Shown one piece after another: positions 17,797-26,551 of a stretch of 64,000 nt of DNA. Made by a program: the position numbers and the translations under genes. The stretch is from Micromonospora qiuiae. Its GTDB lineage: Bacteria; Actinomycetota; Actinomycetes; Mycobacteriales; Micromonosporaceae. The notes beneath the pieces were generated by a model that was not told where the DNA came from, searched no databases, and saw nothing but the letters and a program-made list of their open reading frames with translations. The DNA is taken from contig NZ_BOPC01000038.1 in NCBI RefSeq assembly GCF_016863555.1, positions 45,988 to 109,987 on the forward strand, read 5' to 3'. Each line of letters starts with the position of its first letter. The first letter of the stretch is position 1.

Positions 17797-19014
17797 TCAT
17801 CCGACGGGGACCCTCGCCGGTGGCACCCCAACCTTCGCTCGCAACAAGGCCGCGAAGCGGGCTCGGGACAACGCCATGGTCAGGCGATGGTCGTCGATCG
17901 TGACCTGCTGGAACCCCAACGATTCGTAGATCCGGCGCGCGGCACGGTTGTCCTGGTGCACCGTCAGCGTGATCTCGTCGAGCGCGAGTCGGTCGAACGC
18001 CCATCGACAGACCATCGTGCTGGCCGCCCGGCCGACGTCTCGCCCGTACTGTTCGGGGTCGACGAACAGGTAGAACTCGGCCGTGCCCGGACCGGTCGGA
18101 ATGAGCCCGGTCATGCCGACCGGCCGGCGGCCGAGCCCTTCGATGACCACCAGGTCGTGACGATCAGGGTTCTGGCGGACCTGATCGAACCACGCGCTGG
18201 TCGACGCCGGGGTGACTTCCTCGATCCGGGTGTGCAGCCGCGTGCGGGGGTCATTCATCCAACTCACCCGGCGGTCGAGGTCGCTGGTCCGCAGCCGCCT
18301 CAGGGTCAGCCCGTCGAGCGTCGGATAGGTCCGCTCGGAGTCCAGGGGTTCTCCCAGTTCGTCGGGGATGACGACGACATCCCGACGACGGATGACCCGA
18401 ACCAGCGTGCGCCAGAGGATGAGCAGATCGGTGCGAAGCGAGGCGTTGGTGACGTACTCGACGTCGACGCGGAGATGCTCATCCCATCCCAGGTGGTTGC
18501 GCCCGCTGACCTGGGCCAGCCCGGTGATGCCCGGCCGCGCGACGTGACGCAGCCGTTCGCTCTCCCGGTAGTGGGGCAGGTAGCGGGTGAACAGCGGTCG
18601 AGGTCCGACCAGGGACATGTCTCCACGTAGCACGTTGACCAGTTGGGGCAGCTCATCCAGGCTGGTGGTGCGCAGGAATCGGCCCAGCGGAGTGAGGCGC
18701 TGCCGGTCGTTGCGCCCTGCGGATGGTCCGTCCTCGGCCGGCCGCATGGTGCGGAACTTGAGCAGATCGAAGGAAGCCTCGCGGTGCCCCAGGCGGGACT
18801 GCCGGTAGATCGCCGGTCGCCCGTCGGACAGCCAGATCGCCATGGAGATCGCGACGAAGACCGGAACGGCCAACAGCAGCAGTACGCTGCCGCAGAAGAG
18901 GTCGACACACCGCTTGACGGCATTGAGACGCCGGATGCGTCGTTGCTCCGCAGTGGAGAGCCGGTCGCTCTCGATCTGCGCGAGCGGTCTGGCGGGAATA
19001 TTGTGCCTAATCAA
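17797..19014 (-). CDS. Fusion: PglC-like phosphoglycosyltransferase + GNAT acetyltransferase
   Basis: Residues about 30-215 are a monotopic phosphoglycosyltransferase. A membrane hairpin (VLLLLAVPVFVAISMAIWL) is followed by KFRTM, the catalytic Asp120-Glu121 pair in TSLDELPQLVNVLRG, MSLVGPRPL and RPGITGLAQVSGR. This unit attaches the first sugar-phosphate to undecaprenyl phosphate. Residues about 236-390 are a GNAT domain (LTLRRLRTSDLDRRVSWMND through NRAARRIYESLGFQQV), similar in layout to PseH/RimJ acetyltransferases. Neisserial PglB is a known phosphoglycosyltransferase-acetyltransferase fusion, but its acetyltransferase is of the hexapeptide class. A separate hexapeptide enzyme is encoded next door, so two acetylation steps are possible. 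The apparent start is TTG with GGGGG upstream and is uncertain. Confidence 0.85.
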   Translation of the reverse strand: MIRHNIPARPLAQIESDRLSTAEQRRIRRLNAVKRCVDLFCGSVLLLLAVPVFVAISMAIWLSDGRPAIYRQSRLGHREASFDLLKFRTMRPAEDGPSAGRNDRQRLTPLGRFLRTTSLDELPQLVNVLRGDMSLVGPRPLFTRYLPHYRESERLRHVARPGITGLAQVSGRNHLGWDEHLRVDVEYVTNASLRTDLLILWRTLVRVIRRRDVVVIPDELGEPLDSERTYPTLDGLTLRRLRTSDLDRRVSWMNDPRTRLHTRIEEVTPASTSAWFDQVRQNPDRHDLVVIEGLGRRPVGMTGLIPTGPGTAEFYLFVDPEQYGRDVGRAASTMVCRWAFDRLALDEITLTVHQDNRAARRIYESLGFQQVTIDDHRLTMALSRARFAALLRAKVGVPPARVPVG

Positions 19015-19242
19015 GGCCAGCCCCCGGAACCATCGTGTTCCGATATCCAGCCGACGTCAGTAGGATGTTCATGAAAGCATCTCCGCTCTGTGCCGCTGAC
19101 GGGCGATCAGCCCATTGGCCGAATCGGCCGTTCGGTCCTGTCCGGCGGGCCGGAACCCTGTTCTAGCAGGCGAAACCTGTTTTTGTTTATCAAACGGACA
19201 GAAAGCGCGCAAAGTGCGCCGGGATTATTCCTCGGCCCACAG
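19015..19242. promoter_or_regulatory. Intergenic region upstream of the phosphoglycosyltransferase gene
   Basis: This 228-bp gap lies between two minus-strand genes. It includes a lower-GC stretch (TGTTTTTGTTTATCAAACGG, near 19170-19190) and a small dyad GCGC-AAAGT-GCGC near 19209-19222. A promoter for the downstream pair or a terminator of the aminotransferase gene is possible. Neither is clear. Confidence 0.3.
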
Positions 19243-20382
19243 TCAGGACCGCTGCCGCAGGAAATTCTCGACCTCGTCGGTGATCCGGGCGATTTGCTGC
19301 TCGTTCAGCGACGTTCCGCTCGGCAGGGTGAGCCCTCGGGCGAAGAGTTGGTCCGCGGCACCGGTCAGCCGGGCCTCGGCACCGGCGAACAGGGGCTGCC
19401 GATGCATCGGTTTCCACGCCGGCCGCGTCTCGATGTCGGCCTGGGCGAGGTGGCTGGCCAGGTCCGCAGCCTGCCAGCCGCTGAGGTGCGGGTCGACGGT
19501 GATCACCGTGAGCCAGCAGTTGGTGCCCGGGTCGCTGTCGGCCAGCACCTCGACGCCGTTCACCGGGGCGAACAGCTTCGTGTAGTGCTCTCGAATTCGA
19601 CGTCGACGCGCGAGCAACTCGTCCAGCCGGGCGAGTTGGGCACGGCCGACCGCCGCCAGGATGTTGCTGAGCCGGTAGTTGAAGCCCATCTCGTCGTGCT
19701 CGTGGTGGGCCGCCGGGATGCGGGCCTGGTTGGCCCGATGGCGGGCCCGGGCGATCAGTTGCGCGTCGTGTGACAGCAGCATCCCGCCGCCCGAAGTGGT
19801 GATCATCTTGTTGTGGCTGAAGGAGAGCACCCCCGCGTCGCCGAAGGAGCCGGCACAGCGTCCCCGGTACGTCGAGCCCAGGGCCTCCGCCGAGTCCTCG
19901 ATCACGGCCAGATCCGCCTCCCGACACAGGGCCAGCAGGGGGTCGTAGTCGACACACGAGCCGAACATGTCGACCGGCATCACCGCACCGATCCGCCGTC
20001 CGGCCCGGTGCAGGTCGGCGATGACCTCGCCCAACAGGCCGACGTCGACATTGCCGGTGGCCGGGTCGCAGTCCACGAAATAGGGAGTGGCACCGGCGTG
20101 GAGCACGGCGTTGGCGGTCGCCACGAAGGTCACGGTGGGCACCAGCACCAGCTGCCCCGGCCCCACACCGCAGGAGAGCAGCCCCAGGTGCAGGGCGGCG
20201 GTGCCCGAGTTGAGGGCGAGAGCGTACGGCACGCCGACCCGTCGGGCGATCTCCTGTTCGAAGGCGTCCACCTCCGGACCGAACGGCGTCGCCCAGCCGC
20301 TGCGTAGCGCACGCAGGACCGCAGCCTCCTCGGCCGGTCCCACGTCGGGTGCGGACAGGTGGATGGGCGCGCGCACAGGCAT
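19243..20382 (-). CDS. PglE-like UDP-4-keto-6-deoxy-sugar aminotransferase
   Basis: This 379-residue DegT-family enzyme has its PLP Lys192 in SFSHNKMITTSGGGML and the ring-contacting Asp163 in VIEDSAEALGS. MGFNYRLSNILAAVGRAQL, IETRPAWKPMH and LTLPSGTSLNEQQI closely resemble Campylobacter PglE as I recall it. PglE aminates C4 of UDP-4-keto-6-deoxy-GlcNAc en route to UDP-di-N-acetylbacillosamine. The PglC-like and PglD-like genes lie directly downstream, giving three of the four classical bacillosamine functions. The membrane dehydratase PglF is not in the window. GAGGAG six nt before ATG 20382 fixes the start. Confidence 0.87.
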   Translation of the reverse strand: MPVRAPIHLSAPDVGPAEEAAVLRALRSGWATPFGPEVDAFEQEIARRVGVPYALALNSGTAALHLGLLSCGVGPGQLVLVPTVTFVATANAVLHAGATPYFVDCDPATGNVDVGLLGEVIADLHRAGRRIGAVMPVDMFGSCVDYDPLLALCREADLAVIEDSAEALGSTYRGRCAGSFGDAGVLSFSHNKMITTSGGGMLLSHDAQLIARARHRANQARIPAAHHEHDEMGFNYRLSNILAAVGRAQLARLDELLARRRRIREHYTKLFAPVNGVEVLADSDPGTNCWLTVITVDPHLSGWQAADLASHLAQADIETRPAWKPMHRQPLFAGAEARLTGAADQLFARGLTLPSGTSLNEQQIARITDEVENFLRQRS

Positions 20383-20531
20383 GGAAACTCCTCGCAGCGA
20401 ATCGGTCGCCTACGCAGCACTAAACGACCCGACCACCAGGGAGTTTCGCCATTTTCGCGAGCAGCTGTCCATTTTGTCAGTGTTGCTCGTCGGCTTGGCT
20501 GGTCATGTCGACCGGACCGCCACCGCGATCA

Positions 20532-20960
20532 CTACCAGTCGTCTCCTGCGGCCAACCGGTTGCTGAGCAACGTCGCCATCGGCAAGCTCTCTCCGTCCCG
20601 ACCGCCTCGACCGACCACCAGGGGCGGTGGTGACGGCTCGGGCCGAGCGCCGAACAGCCGGGCAGCCAGGCTGGCGGGCACGGTCAGCAGGAAGTAGCGG
20701 CCCGCGATGTCCACCGCGCGGGTGTGGGCGCGGTCGATGTACCAGCCGGTGAGGTGGGTGCGGTAGCGACGGTGCCCGTCGTAGGACACCGCCACGAGCC
20801 GCCTGGTGCGCAGACCTCGCCGAAGGGCCTGCTCCGCGAACCGGGCCACCAACTCCGCCGCCTCAGCCTGCTCGACCGCGCGCTGTCGCGCCTCGGCCGC
20901 GGCGTGCGCCCGAACCGCATGCTGCCGTCGTTCCCGCCATGCTGGGCCGTCGTCCGTCAC
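20532..20960 (-). CDS. Conserved hypothetical protein
   Basis: This is about 142 residues from GTG 20960 (MTDDGPAWRERR); the frame is open to GTG 20984. A long charged N-terminal helix (WRERRQHAVRAHAAAEARQR) is followed by a small mixed domain with YDGHRRYRTHLTGWYIDRAH and YFLLTVPASL, then a VGRGGRDGESLP tail. No signal peptide or membrane helix is seen. I recall similar unannotated proteins in related actinomycetes but no function. It lies downstream of tex on the same strand with an 89-bp gap and may be co-transcribed with it. Confidence 0.65.
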   Translation of the reverse strand: MTDDGPAWRERRQHAVRAHAAAEARQRAVEQAEAAELVARFAEQALRRGLRTRRLVAVSYDGHRRYRTHLTGWYIDRAHTRAVDIAGRYFLLTVPASLAARLFGARPEPSPPPLVVGRGGRDGESLPMATLLSNRLAAGDDW

Positions 20961-21049
20961 ATGTGCCACGGTACTGGCAACCACGCCGCCCGCTGTCCGG
21001 ACCGGCGCGGCCCGGTCAGCTGCGTCGATCCGTCAGCGGGCGGAGCTTC

Positions 21050-23467
21050 TCAGGCCAGGCCGGCGCGGCGTAGGGCCTCGGCCATCGCGTCGTTGACCGG
21101 GGCGCGCTCACCCTGGCCCTGCCGTCGGGGCTGCCCACCGCGCGAAACCCGGTCCGTCCCGCGTCCGCCCCGCTCGGCGCGCTGCCCGCCACCGGCCTGG
21201 CCACGCTGTCCACCCCTCGTGCCGCCACCGGCGTCGCGGTCGCGCCGAGCACCCGTCTCGGGCGTTCGGCCGCCGGCCGGGGCGTCGTCGTCCAGCCGCA
21301 GGGTCAGCGAGATGCGCTTACGCGGTACGTCCACGTCCAGCACCTTGACCTTCACCACGTCGCCGGACTTCACCACCTCGTGCGGGTCCTTGACGAAGGT
21401 GCGCGACATCGCCGACACGTGCACCAGTCCGTCCTGGTGCACCCCGACATCCACGAACGCGCCGAACGCGGCGACGTTGGTGACCACGCCTTCGAGGATC
21501 ATCCCGGGCGTGAGATCGCTGATCTTCTCGACGCCCTCGACGAAGGTCGCCGTCTTGAACTCCGGCCGCGGATCGCGGCCCGGCTTCTCCAACTCGGCGA
21601 GAATGTCGGTGACGGTGGGCAGGCCGAAGGTGTCGTCGACGAAGTCGGTCGCGCGCAGCCCGCGCAGGATGCTGCTCTTGCCGATGATCGACCGCAGGTC
21701 CTGGCCGGTCGAGGCGAGGATGCGGCGCACCACCGGGTACGCCTCCGGGTGCACGCTGGAGGAGTCCAGCGGGTCGTCGCCGCCGGGGATGCGCAGGAAG
21801 CCCGCACACTGCTCGAACGCCTTCGGCCCGAGCCGGGTCACCTTCCGCAGGTCGGCCCGGGTGCGGAACGGCCCGTTGGCGTCCCGGTGCAGCACGATGT
21901 TCTCGGCCAGGCCGGCGCCGATGCCGGAGACCCGGGTGAGCAGGGGAGCCGACGCGGTGTTGACGTCCACACCGACGGCGTTGACGCAGTCCTCCACCAC
22001 GGCGTCCAGCGACCGCGACAGCTTCACCTCAGACAGGTCGTGCTGGTACTGCCCGACGCCGATCGAGCGCGGGTCGATCTTGACCAGTTCGGCGAGCGGG
22101 TCCTGGAGGCGGCGGGCGATGGAGACCGCGCCGCGCAGCGACACGTCCAGTCCGGGCAGCTCCTGCGCCGCGTACGCGGAGGCGGAGTAGACCGAGGCGC
22201 CGGCCTCGGAAACCACGATCTTGGTCAGCTTCAGCTCGGGGTGCCGCTTGATCAGGTCGCCGGCCAGCTTGTCGGTCTCCCGGCTGGCGGTGCCGTTGCC
22301 GATGGCGATCAGCTCGACGCCGTGCGCCGCGGCCAGCGTGGCGAGGGTGTGCAGGGAGGCGTCCCACTGCCGGCGCGGCTCGTGCGGGTAGATGGTGTCG
22401 GTGGCGACCACCTTGCCGGTGGCGTCCACCACGGCCACCTTCACCCCGGTACGCAGGCCCGGGTCCAGCCCCATGGTGGGCCGGGCGCCGGCCGGCGCGG
22501 CGAGCAGCAAATCCCGCAGGTTGGTGGCGAAGACCCGGACCGCCTCCTCCTCGGCCGCCTGCCACAGCCGCATCCGCAGGTCCGCACCGAGATGGATGAG
22601 GATGCGGGTACGCCACGCCCAGCGCACCGTATCGGCGAGCCACTTGTCGGCGGGCCGCCCGGCGTCGCTGACCCCGAACCGGCCGGCGATGGCGGCCTCG
22701 TACCGGGTCGGGCCGGTGACCGGCGCGTCAACGTCGCCGTCGGGCTCCGGATCCATGGTCAGGTCGAGCACGCCCTCCTTCTCGCCCCGGAACATGGCCA
22801 GGATCCGGTGCGAGGGCAGTCTCGGGTACGGCTCGGCGAAGTCGAAGTAGTCGGCGAACTTCGCGCCGGCGCTCTCCTGTCCCTCGCGTACCCGGGACAC
22901 CAGCCGGCCCCGCGACCACATCTGTTCGCGCAGCGTGCCGATCAGGTCGGCGTCCTCGGCGAACCGCTCGATCAGGATGGCCCGCGCCCCGTCCAGCGCG
23001 GCGGCGACGTCGGCCACCCCCTTGTCGGCGTCGACGTAGCCGGCGGCTGTCTCGCGCGGGTCGCGCGTCGGGTCGCCGAGCAGCGTGTCGGCGAGGGGCT
23101 CCAAACCGGCCTCGCGGGCGATCTGTGCCCGGGTCCGCCGCTTCGGCTTGTACGGCAGGTAGATGTCCTCCAGGCGGGACTTGGAGTCGGCCGCCATGAT
23201 CTGCGCTTCCAGGGCCTCGTCCAGCTTGCCCTGGGAACGGATCGACTCCAGCACCGCCGCCCGACGCTCGTCCAGCTCGCGCAGGTAGCGCAGGCGCTCC
23301 TCCAGGGTGCGCAGCTGGGTGTCGTCGAGCAGCCCGGTGGCCTCCTTGCGGTAGCGCGCGATGAACGGCACGGTGGCGCCGCCGTCGAGTAGCTCCACGG
23401 CCGCGTGTACCTGGCGCTCGGCGATGCCGAGTTCCTCGGCGATGCGCTGATGAACAGTGAGGGTCAC
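21050..23467 (-). CDS. tex: Tex-family RNA-binding transcription accessory protein
   Basis: This 805-residue protein has the Tex architecture. The N-terminal helical region contains VPFIARYRKEATGLLDD, and the YqgF-like RNase H fold contains LGLDPGLRTGVKVAVVDATG. Helix-hairpin-helix segments (SGIGAGLAENIVLHRD, RKVTRLGPKAFEQCAGFL) and a C-terminal S1 domain (GMILEGVVTNVAAFGAFVDV) follow. Tex proteins bind nucleic acid and influence transcription and stress tolerance. An Arg/Gly-rich tail after the S1 domain resembles RGG-type RNA-binding extensions seen in actinobacteria. The start is GTG (MTLTVHQRIAEELG) with GGAG upstream; the 13-residue upstream extension lacks homology. It is a housekeeping gene inside a glycan locus. 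Confidence 0.95.
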   Translation of the reverse strand: MTLTVHQRIAEELGIAERQVHAAVELLDGGATVPFIARYRKEATGLLDDTQLRTLEERLRYLRELDERRAAVLESIRSQGKLDEALEAQIMAADSKSRLEDIYLPYKPKRRTRAQIAREAGLEPLADTLLGDPTRDPRETAAGYVDADKGVADVAAALDGARAILIERFAEDADLIGTLREQMWSRGRLVSRVREGQESAGAKFADYFDFAEPYPRLPSHRILAMFRGEKEGVLDLTMDPEPDGDVDAPVTGPTRYEAAIAGRFGVSDAGRPADKWLADTVRWAWRTRILIHLGADLRMRLWQAAEEEAVRVFATNLRDLLLAAPAGARPTMGLDPGLRTGVKVAVVDATGKVVATDTIYPHEPRRQWDASLHTLATLAAAHGVELIAIGNGTASRETDKLAGDLIKRHPELKLTKIVVSEAGASVYSASAYAAQELPGLDVSLRGAVSIARRLQDPLAELVKIDPRSIGVGQYQHDLSEVKLSRSLDAVVEDCVNAVGVDVNTASAPLLTRVSGIGAGLAENIVLHRDANGPFRTRADLRKVTRLGPKAFEQCAGFLRIPGGDDPLDSSSVHPEAYPVVRRILASTGQDLRSIIGKSSILRGLRATDFVDDTFGLPTVTDILAELEKPGRDPRPEFKTATFVEGVEKISDLTPGMILEGVVTNVAAFGAFVDVGVHQDGLVHVSAMSRTFVKDPHEVVKSGDVVKVKVLDVDVPRKRISLTLRLDDDAPAGGRTPETGARRDRDAGGGTRGGQRGQAGGGQRAERGGRGTDRVSRGGQPRRQGQGERAPVNDAMAEALRRAGLA

Positions 23468-23529
23468 GTCTTCGCTCCGCCTTCTGATGTGGGTTACGTG
23501 GTGCATTCTGCCGGGCTACCGTGGCGATC

Positions 23530-25041
23530 ATGGAAGCACCTGTGGAGCCGCGGGCACGGCGGCTCTTCGGCGGCAGCGCTCGGACCCTCGGCGATCTCGC
23601 GACCAGCCCGTTCCGCGCCGACCGGGACCGCATCGTCGGCTCGCCGTTCTTCACCCGGCTGGGCGGCGTCACCCAGGTGGTCAGTCCGGGCGGGTCCGGG
23701 CTGCTGGTGCACAACCGGCTCACGCACAGCCTGAAGGTAGCCCAGGTGGCTCGGGCGATCGCCGAACGGCTCACCGCCGACGGGTCGCAGCGCGACCTGA
23801 TGGAGAAGCTGGGCGGCTGCGACCCGGACGTGGTGGAGGCCGCCGCGCTCGCCCACGATCTCGGCCATCCACCCTTCGGGCACCTGGGGGAGCGGGTGCT
23901 GGATCGGCTCGCCCGGCACCGGCTCGGCCTGGCCGACGGGTTCGAGGGCAACGCCCAGTCGTACCGCATCGTCACCTCGACCGAGATCCGTGGCGCGGCC
24001 ACCACCGGCCTGGACCTGACCGCGGCGGTGCGGGCGGCGATGCTGAAGTACCCCTGGACCCGACTCGACCATCCCGACCCGCATCCGCGCCTGATGGACC
24101 CGCCGCCGCGCGGAGCCACCGCGCCCTTCGACGACCCGGACAGCGGCTCAACGAAGTTCGGGGCGTACCGCACCGAGGTGGACGACCTGCGGCAGGCCCG
24201 GGCCCCGTTCGTCGGACGGGTCGCCGACTGGCAGCAGACCGTCGAGGCGTCGGTGATGGACACCGCCGACGACATCGCGTACGCGATCCACGACGTGGAG
24301 GACTTCTACCGGGTCGGAGTGCTCCAGCAGGGCGCGGTGGCCGCCGAGTTGATGGCCTGGCAGCGTGAGGGGGCGAGCCTACGCAGCATCACCGACGCGG
24401 CGCTGACCACCTCGGCCCGCCGGCCCGGCGCGGCGATCGAGCGGCTGCGCCGCCAACTGCACGGCAAGGACGGCTGGATCGCCGACGACGACGCGTTCGC
24501 CGCCGCCGTCGAGCATGTCCGCGGGGAACTGGTGGAGGGGCTGCTGGCGCTGCCGTTCGACGGCTCGATCGAGGCTGAGCAGTACGTGACCCGCTTCTCC
24601 GCCCGCTGGACCACCCGGTTCGTCGACGCGATCACCGTCGTGGAGCAGCCGTCGGTGCGCTCCGGGCACGTGCTGCTCGGCCCGGCGCAGTGGCACGAGG
24701 TGCAGGTGCTCAAGTTCGTGCACCACCGGTTCGTGCTGGCTCGCCCCGACCTGGCGCTGCACCAGCGCGGTCAGGCGCGGTTGCTCGGCACCCTGGTCGA
24801 GGCGCTGCTGGAGTGGCTGCTCGACCCGGAGGAGGAGTCCCGGCTGCCCCGGCGGCTGCACGACCTGGTGGAGTTGGCCGAGGCGGAGTTGCATCCGCGT
24901 ACCCCGGACCGGATCGGCAAGGCCCGCGGCCGGGCCATCGTGGACTTCGTGGCCCAACTGACCGACGGCCAGGCGGTGGCGATGCTGGATTCGCTCTCCG
25001 GCCGCTCCGGCGCTCTCTGGACCGACGCGTTCGTGCTGTGA
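23530..25041 (+). CDS. dGTPase-like HD-domain triphosphohydrolase
   Basis: This 503-residue protein of the deoxyguanosinetriphosphate triphosphohydrolase family would cleave dNTPs to nucleoside plus tripolyphosphate. The HD metal site is visible as H66 in NRLTHSLKVAQVAR, the H109-D110 pair in ALAHDLGHPPFGH, and a downstream Asp in MDTADDIAYAIHDVEDFY. The length suits the bacterial dGTPase type 2 group. ATG 23530 is chosen; GTG 23521 would add three residues. It diverges from tex with a 62-bp gap. The substrate preference is unknown. Confidence 0.88.
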   Translation: MEAPVEPRARRLFGGSARTLGDLATSPFRADRDRIVGSPFFTRLGGVTQVVSPGGSGLLVHNRLTHSLKVAQVARAIAERLTADGSQRDLMEKLGGCDPDVVEAAALAHDLGHPPFGHLGERVLDRLARHRLGLADGFEGNAQSYRIVTSTEIRGAATTGLDLTAAVRAAMLKYPWTRLDHPDPHPRLMDPPPRGATAPFDDPDSGSTKFGAYRTEVDDLRQARAPFVGRVADWQQTVEASVMDTADDIAYAIHDVEDFYRVGVLQQGAVAAELMAWQREGASLRSITDAALTTSARRPGAAIERLRRQLHGKDGWIADDDAFAAAVEHVRGELVEGLLALPFDGSIEAEQYVTRFSARWTTRFVDAITVVEQPSVRSGHVLLGPAQWHEVQVLKFVHHRFVLARPDLALHQRGQARLLGTLVEALLEWLLDPEEESRLPRRLHDLVELAEAELHPRTPDRIGKARGRAIVDFVAQLTDGQAVAMLDSLSGRSGALWTDAFVL

Positions 25042-25101
25042 CGACGTACCCCGGCACCAGCCGACGGTCGTCCGCTGGACCCGGCGCGGCCCGGTAACTG
25101 G

Positions 25102-25119
25102 GCACCCCACCATGGGTGC
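25102..25119. terminator. Hairpin between converging dGTPase-like and transferase genes
   Basis: A 6-bp dyad, GCACCC-CACCAT-GGGTGC, is followed by TTCGTCC and lies in a 94-bp convergent gap. It is a weak bidirectional terminator candidate. Confidence 0.4.
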
Positions 25120-25135
25120 TTCGTCCTGATCGGAG

Positions 25136-25783
25136 TCAGCGCTGGCTCCCGAGAAACTCCGGTGCGGTCGCATGGCCCTCGGCGCAGATTCCGTCCCGGC
25201 GCAGCGTCGTACCGACGGTGGCGACCAGGATCGACAGGTCGAGTCGGAAGCTGCGGCGCTCCACGTACTCGACGTCAAGCGCGAGTCTGTCGTCCCAGTC
25301 GAGGCTGTTGCGCCCGCGCACCTGCGCCAGACCGGTGACACCCGGGCGAACTAGGTGCCGCCGCGCCTGAGTGGGCGAATAGCGACTGAGGTACTGGGGG
25401 AGCAGCGGCCGAGGCCCGACGAGGCTCATATCCCCGCGCAGGACATTCCAGAAAGTGGGCAACTCATCCAGGCTGGTGGCGCGCAGCCAACGACCGAGCG
25501 GGGTGAGTCGATCGGCGTCACTGATCAAATCGCCGTGTGGCTCGCGCATGGTGCGAAACTTGACCAGCTCGAATGGGCGTTCGTGTAGCCCGATGCGGCA
25601 CTGCCGGAACAAGACTGGTCGCCCCAGCCCTACGGCGACTGCCGCCGCTACCACAACCATCACCGGTGCCGTCAGCAGCAGTAGCGCGGCCGCCAGGACC
25701 ACGTCCACGAATCGCTTCACCTGATCATCCGGTTGGGCGTGTCGGGGCTGGCGTACGGGCGCAGCAGGCGAGGGTGTGGACAA
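25136..25783 (-). CDS. PglC-like phosphoglycosyltransferase (second copy)
   Basis: This 215-residue monotopic sugar-phosphate transferase has one membrane segment (VLAAALLLLTAPVMVVV), then VKFRTM, the catalytic Asp-Glu in TSLDELPTFWNVLRG, MSLVGPRPL and RPGVTGLAQVRGRN. It is about the size of PglC and lacks the GNAT domain of its paralogue at 17797-19014. It would charge undecaprenyl phosphate with the first sugar of a glycan. TTG 25783 is chosen because GGAGG lies 7 nt upstream; TTG 25801 is less favourable. A PglD-like acetyltransferase gene lies 123 bp upstream on the same strand, so the pair mirrors the first PGT/acetyltransferase set with reversed order. Confidence 0.87.
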   Translation of the reverse strand: MSTPSPAAPVRQPRHAQPDDQVKRFVDVVLAAALLLLTAPVMVVVAAAVAVGLGRPVLFRQCRIGLHERPFELVKFRTMREPHGDLISDADRLTPLGRWLRATSLDELPTFWNVLRGDMSLVGPRPLLPQYLSRYSPTQARRHLVRPGVTGLAQVRGRNSLDWDDRLALDVEYVERRSFRLDLSILVATVGTTLRRDGICAEGHATAPEFLGSQR

Positions 25784-25906
25784 GATCCGACCTCCGTCCA
25801 AGTCAAACGGTCATTCCTCACAGAAGGTTTGTATCAGGTGCAATGCTCGCGTACCGGGGAATATCGGCACACCGCCGGGAACCGGGGCGACTGCTTCGGG
25901 TGTGAT

Positions 25907-26551
25907 TCAGCGAGCCGGCACGCCCTTGACCACAACGTTCGGCGGGACGTCGCGTACGACGCAGGCGCCGGCTCCTACCGTTGCCCCGGCACCGATCTGT
26001 AGCCGGGGCAGCACCACGGCGCCCGCTCCGATCAGCACGGAGGTGCCGAGGCGGCAGTCGCCGGAGACGGCGGCGAGCGGGTGCAGCGACACGTGGTCGC
26101 CGACAACGCAGTCGTGGGCGAGGGTAGCGTTCTGGTTGACGTGCAGGTGCCGCCCTGCAGTGACGTTGGTGGTGATTCGGGCGCCGGCAAACACCACCAG
26201 GCCCTCGGCTGCGTTGAGATCGGCACCCACGGTGGCGTCCGGGTGTACGAGACTGGCTGCGGGCAAGCCGAGCGCGTCGACCCGGGTGTCCACGGCTCGC
26301 CGGATGGTGGGATCGCCCAGTCCGAGCGTGACATGGGTCTGCGGCGGCAGGTCGTGAAGCACTGCCAGCGTGCCGAGGTACGGGCCTCCGGTCGCCTCGG
26401 CTCGCTTACGGTTGATCTCCGAGGGCGCGTCGTCAACGAAGCCGACCAGCCGCCAGGCCGGCCGGCCGCTCGCCTCGTTGACGGCCGCCACGAGTTGGGC
26501 GATCTCCCGACCGTGACCACCGCAGCCGATGATGACGAGGTCGATGGTCAT
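25907..26551 (-). CDS. PglD/NeuD-family sugar N- or O-acetyltransferase (second copy)
   Basis: This 214-residue protein has an N-terminal sugar-nucleotide-binding domain (VIIGCGGHGREI, with H13 like PglD). Its C-terminal hexapeptide beta-helix runs from ASLVHPDATVGADLNA to VPPNVVVKGVPAR. The likely catalytic His is H146 in ATLAHDCVV. It shares the exact VVKGVPAR end and overall layout with the protein at 16979-17650, so the two are paralogues. It probably acetylates an amino-sugar nucleotide used by the adjacent phosphoglycosyltransferase, or GDP-perosamine. ATG 26551 starts the domain directly; no extension is needed. Confidence 0.82.
   Translation of the reverse strand: MTIDLVIIGCGGHGREIAQLVAAVNEASGRPAWRLVGFVDDAPSEINRKRAEATGGPYLGTLAVLHDLPPQTHVTLGLGDPTIRRAVDTRVDALGLPAASLVHPDATVGADLNAAEGLVVFAGARITTNVTAGRHLHVNQNATLAHDCVVGDHVSLHPLAAVSGDCRLGTSVLIGAGAVVLPRLQIGAGATVGAGACVVRDVPPNVVVKGVPAR

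Noticed and set aside
17651..17800. Fifty-residue extension of the first PglD-like protein
   Set aside because: ATG 17800 overlaps the upstream stop, but the extra residues are Gly/Pro-rich and outside the family, and ATG 17650 has a good GGAG site. The longer form is kept as an alternative.
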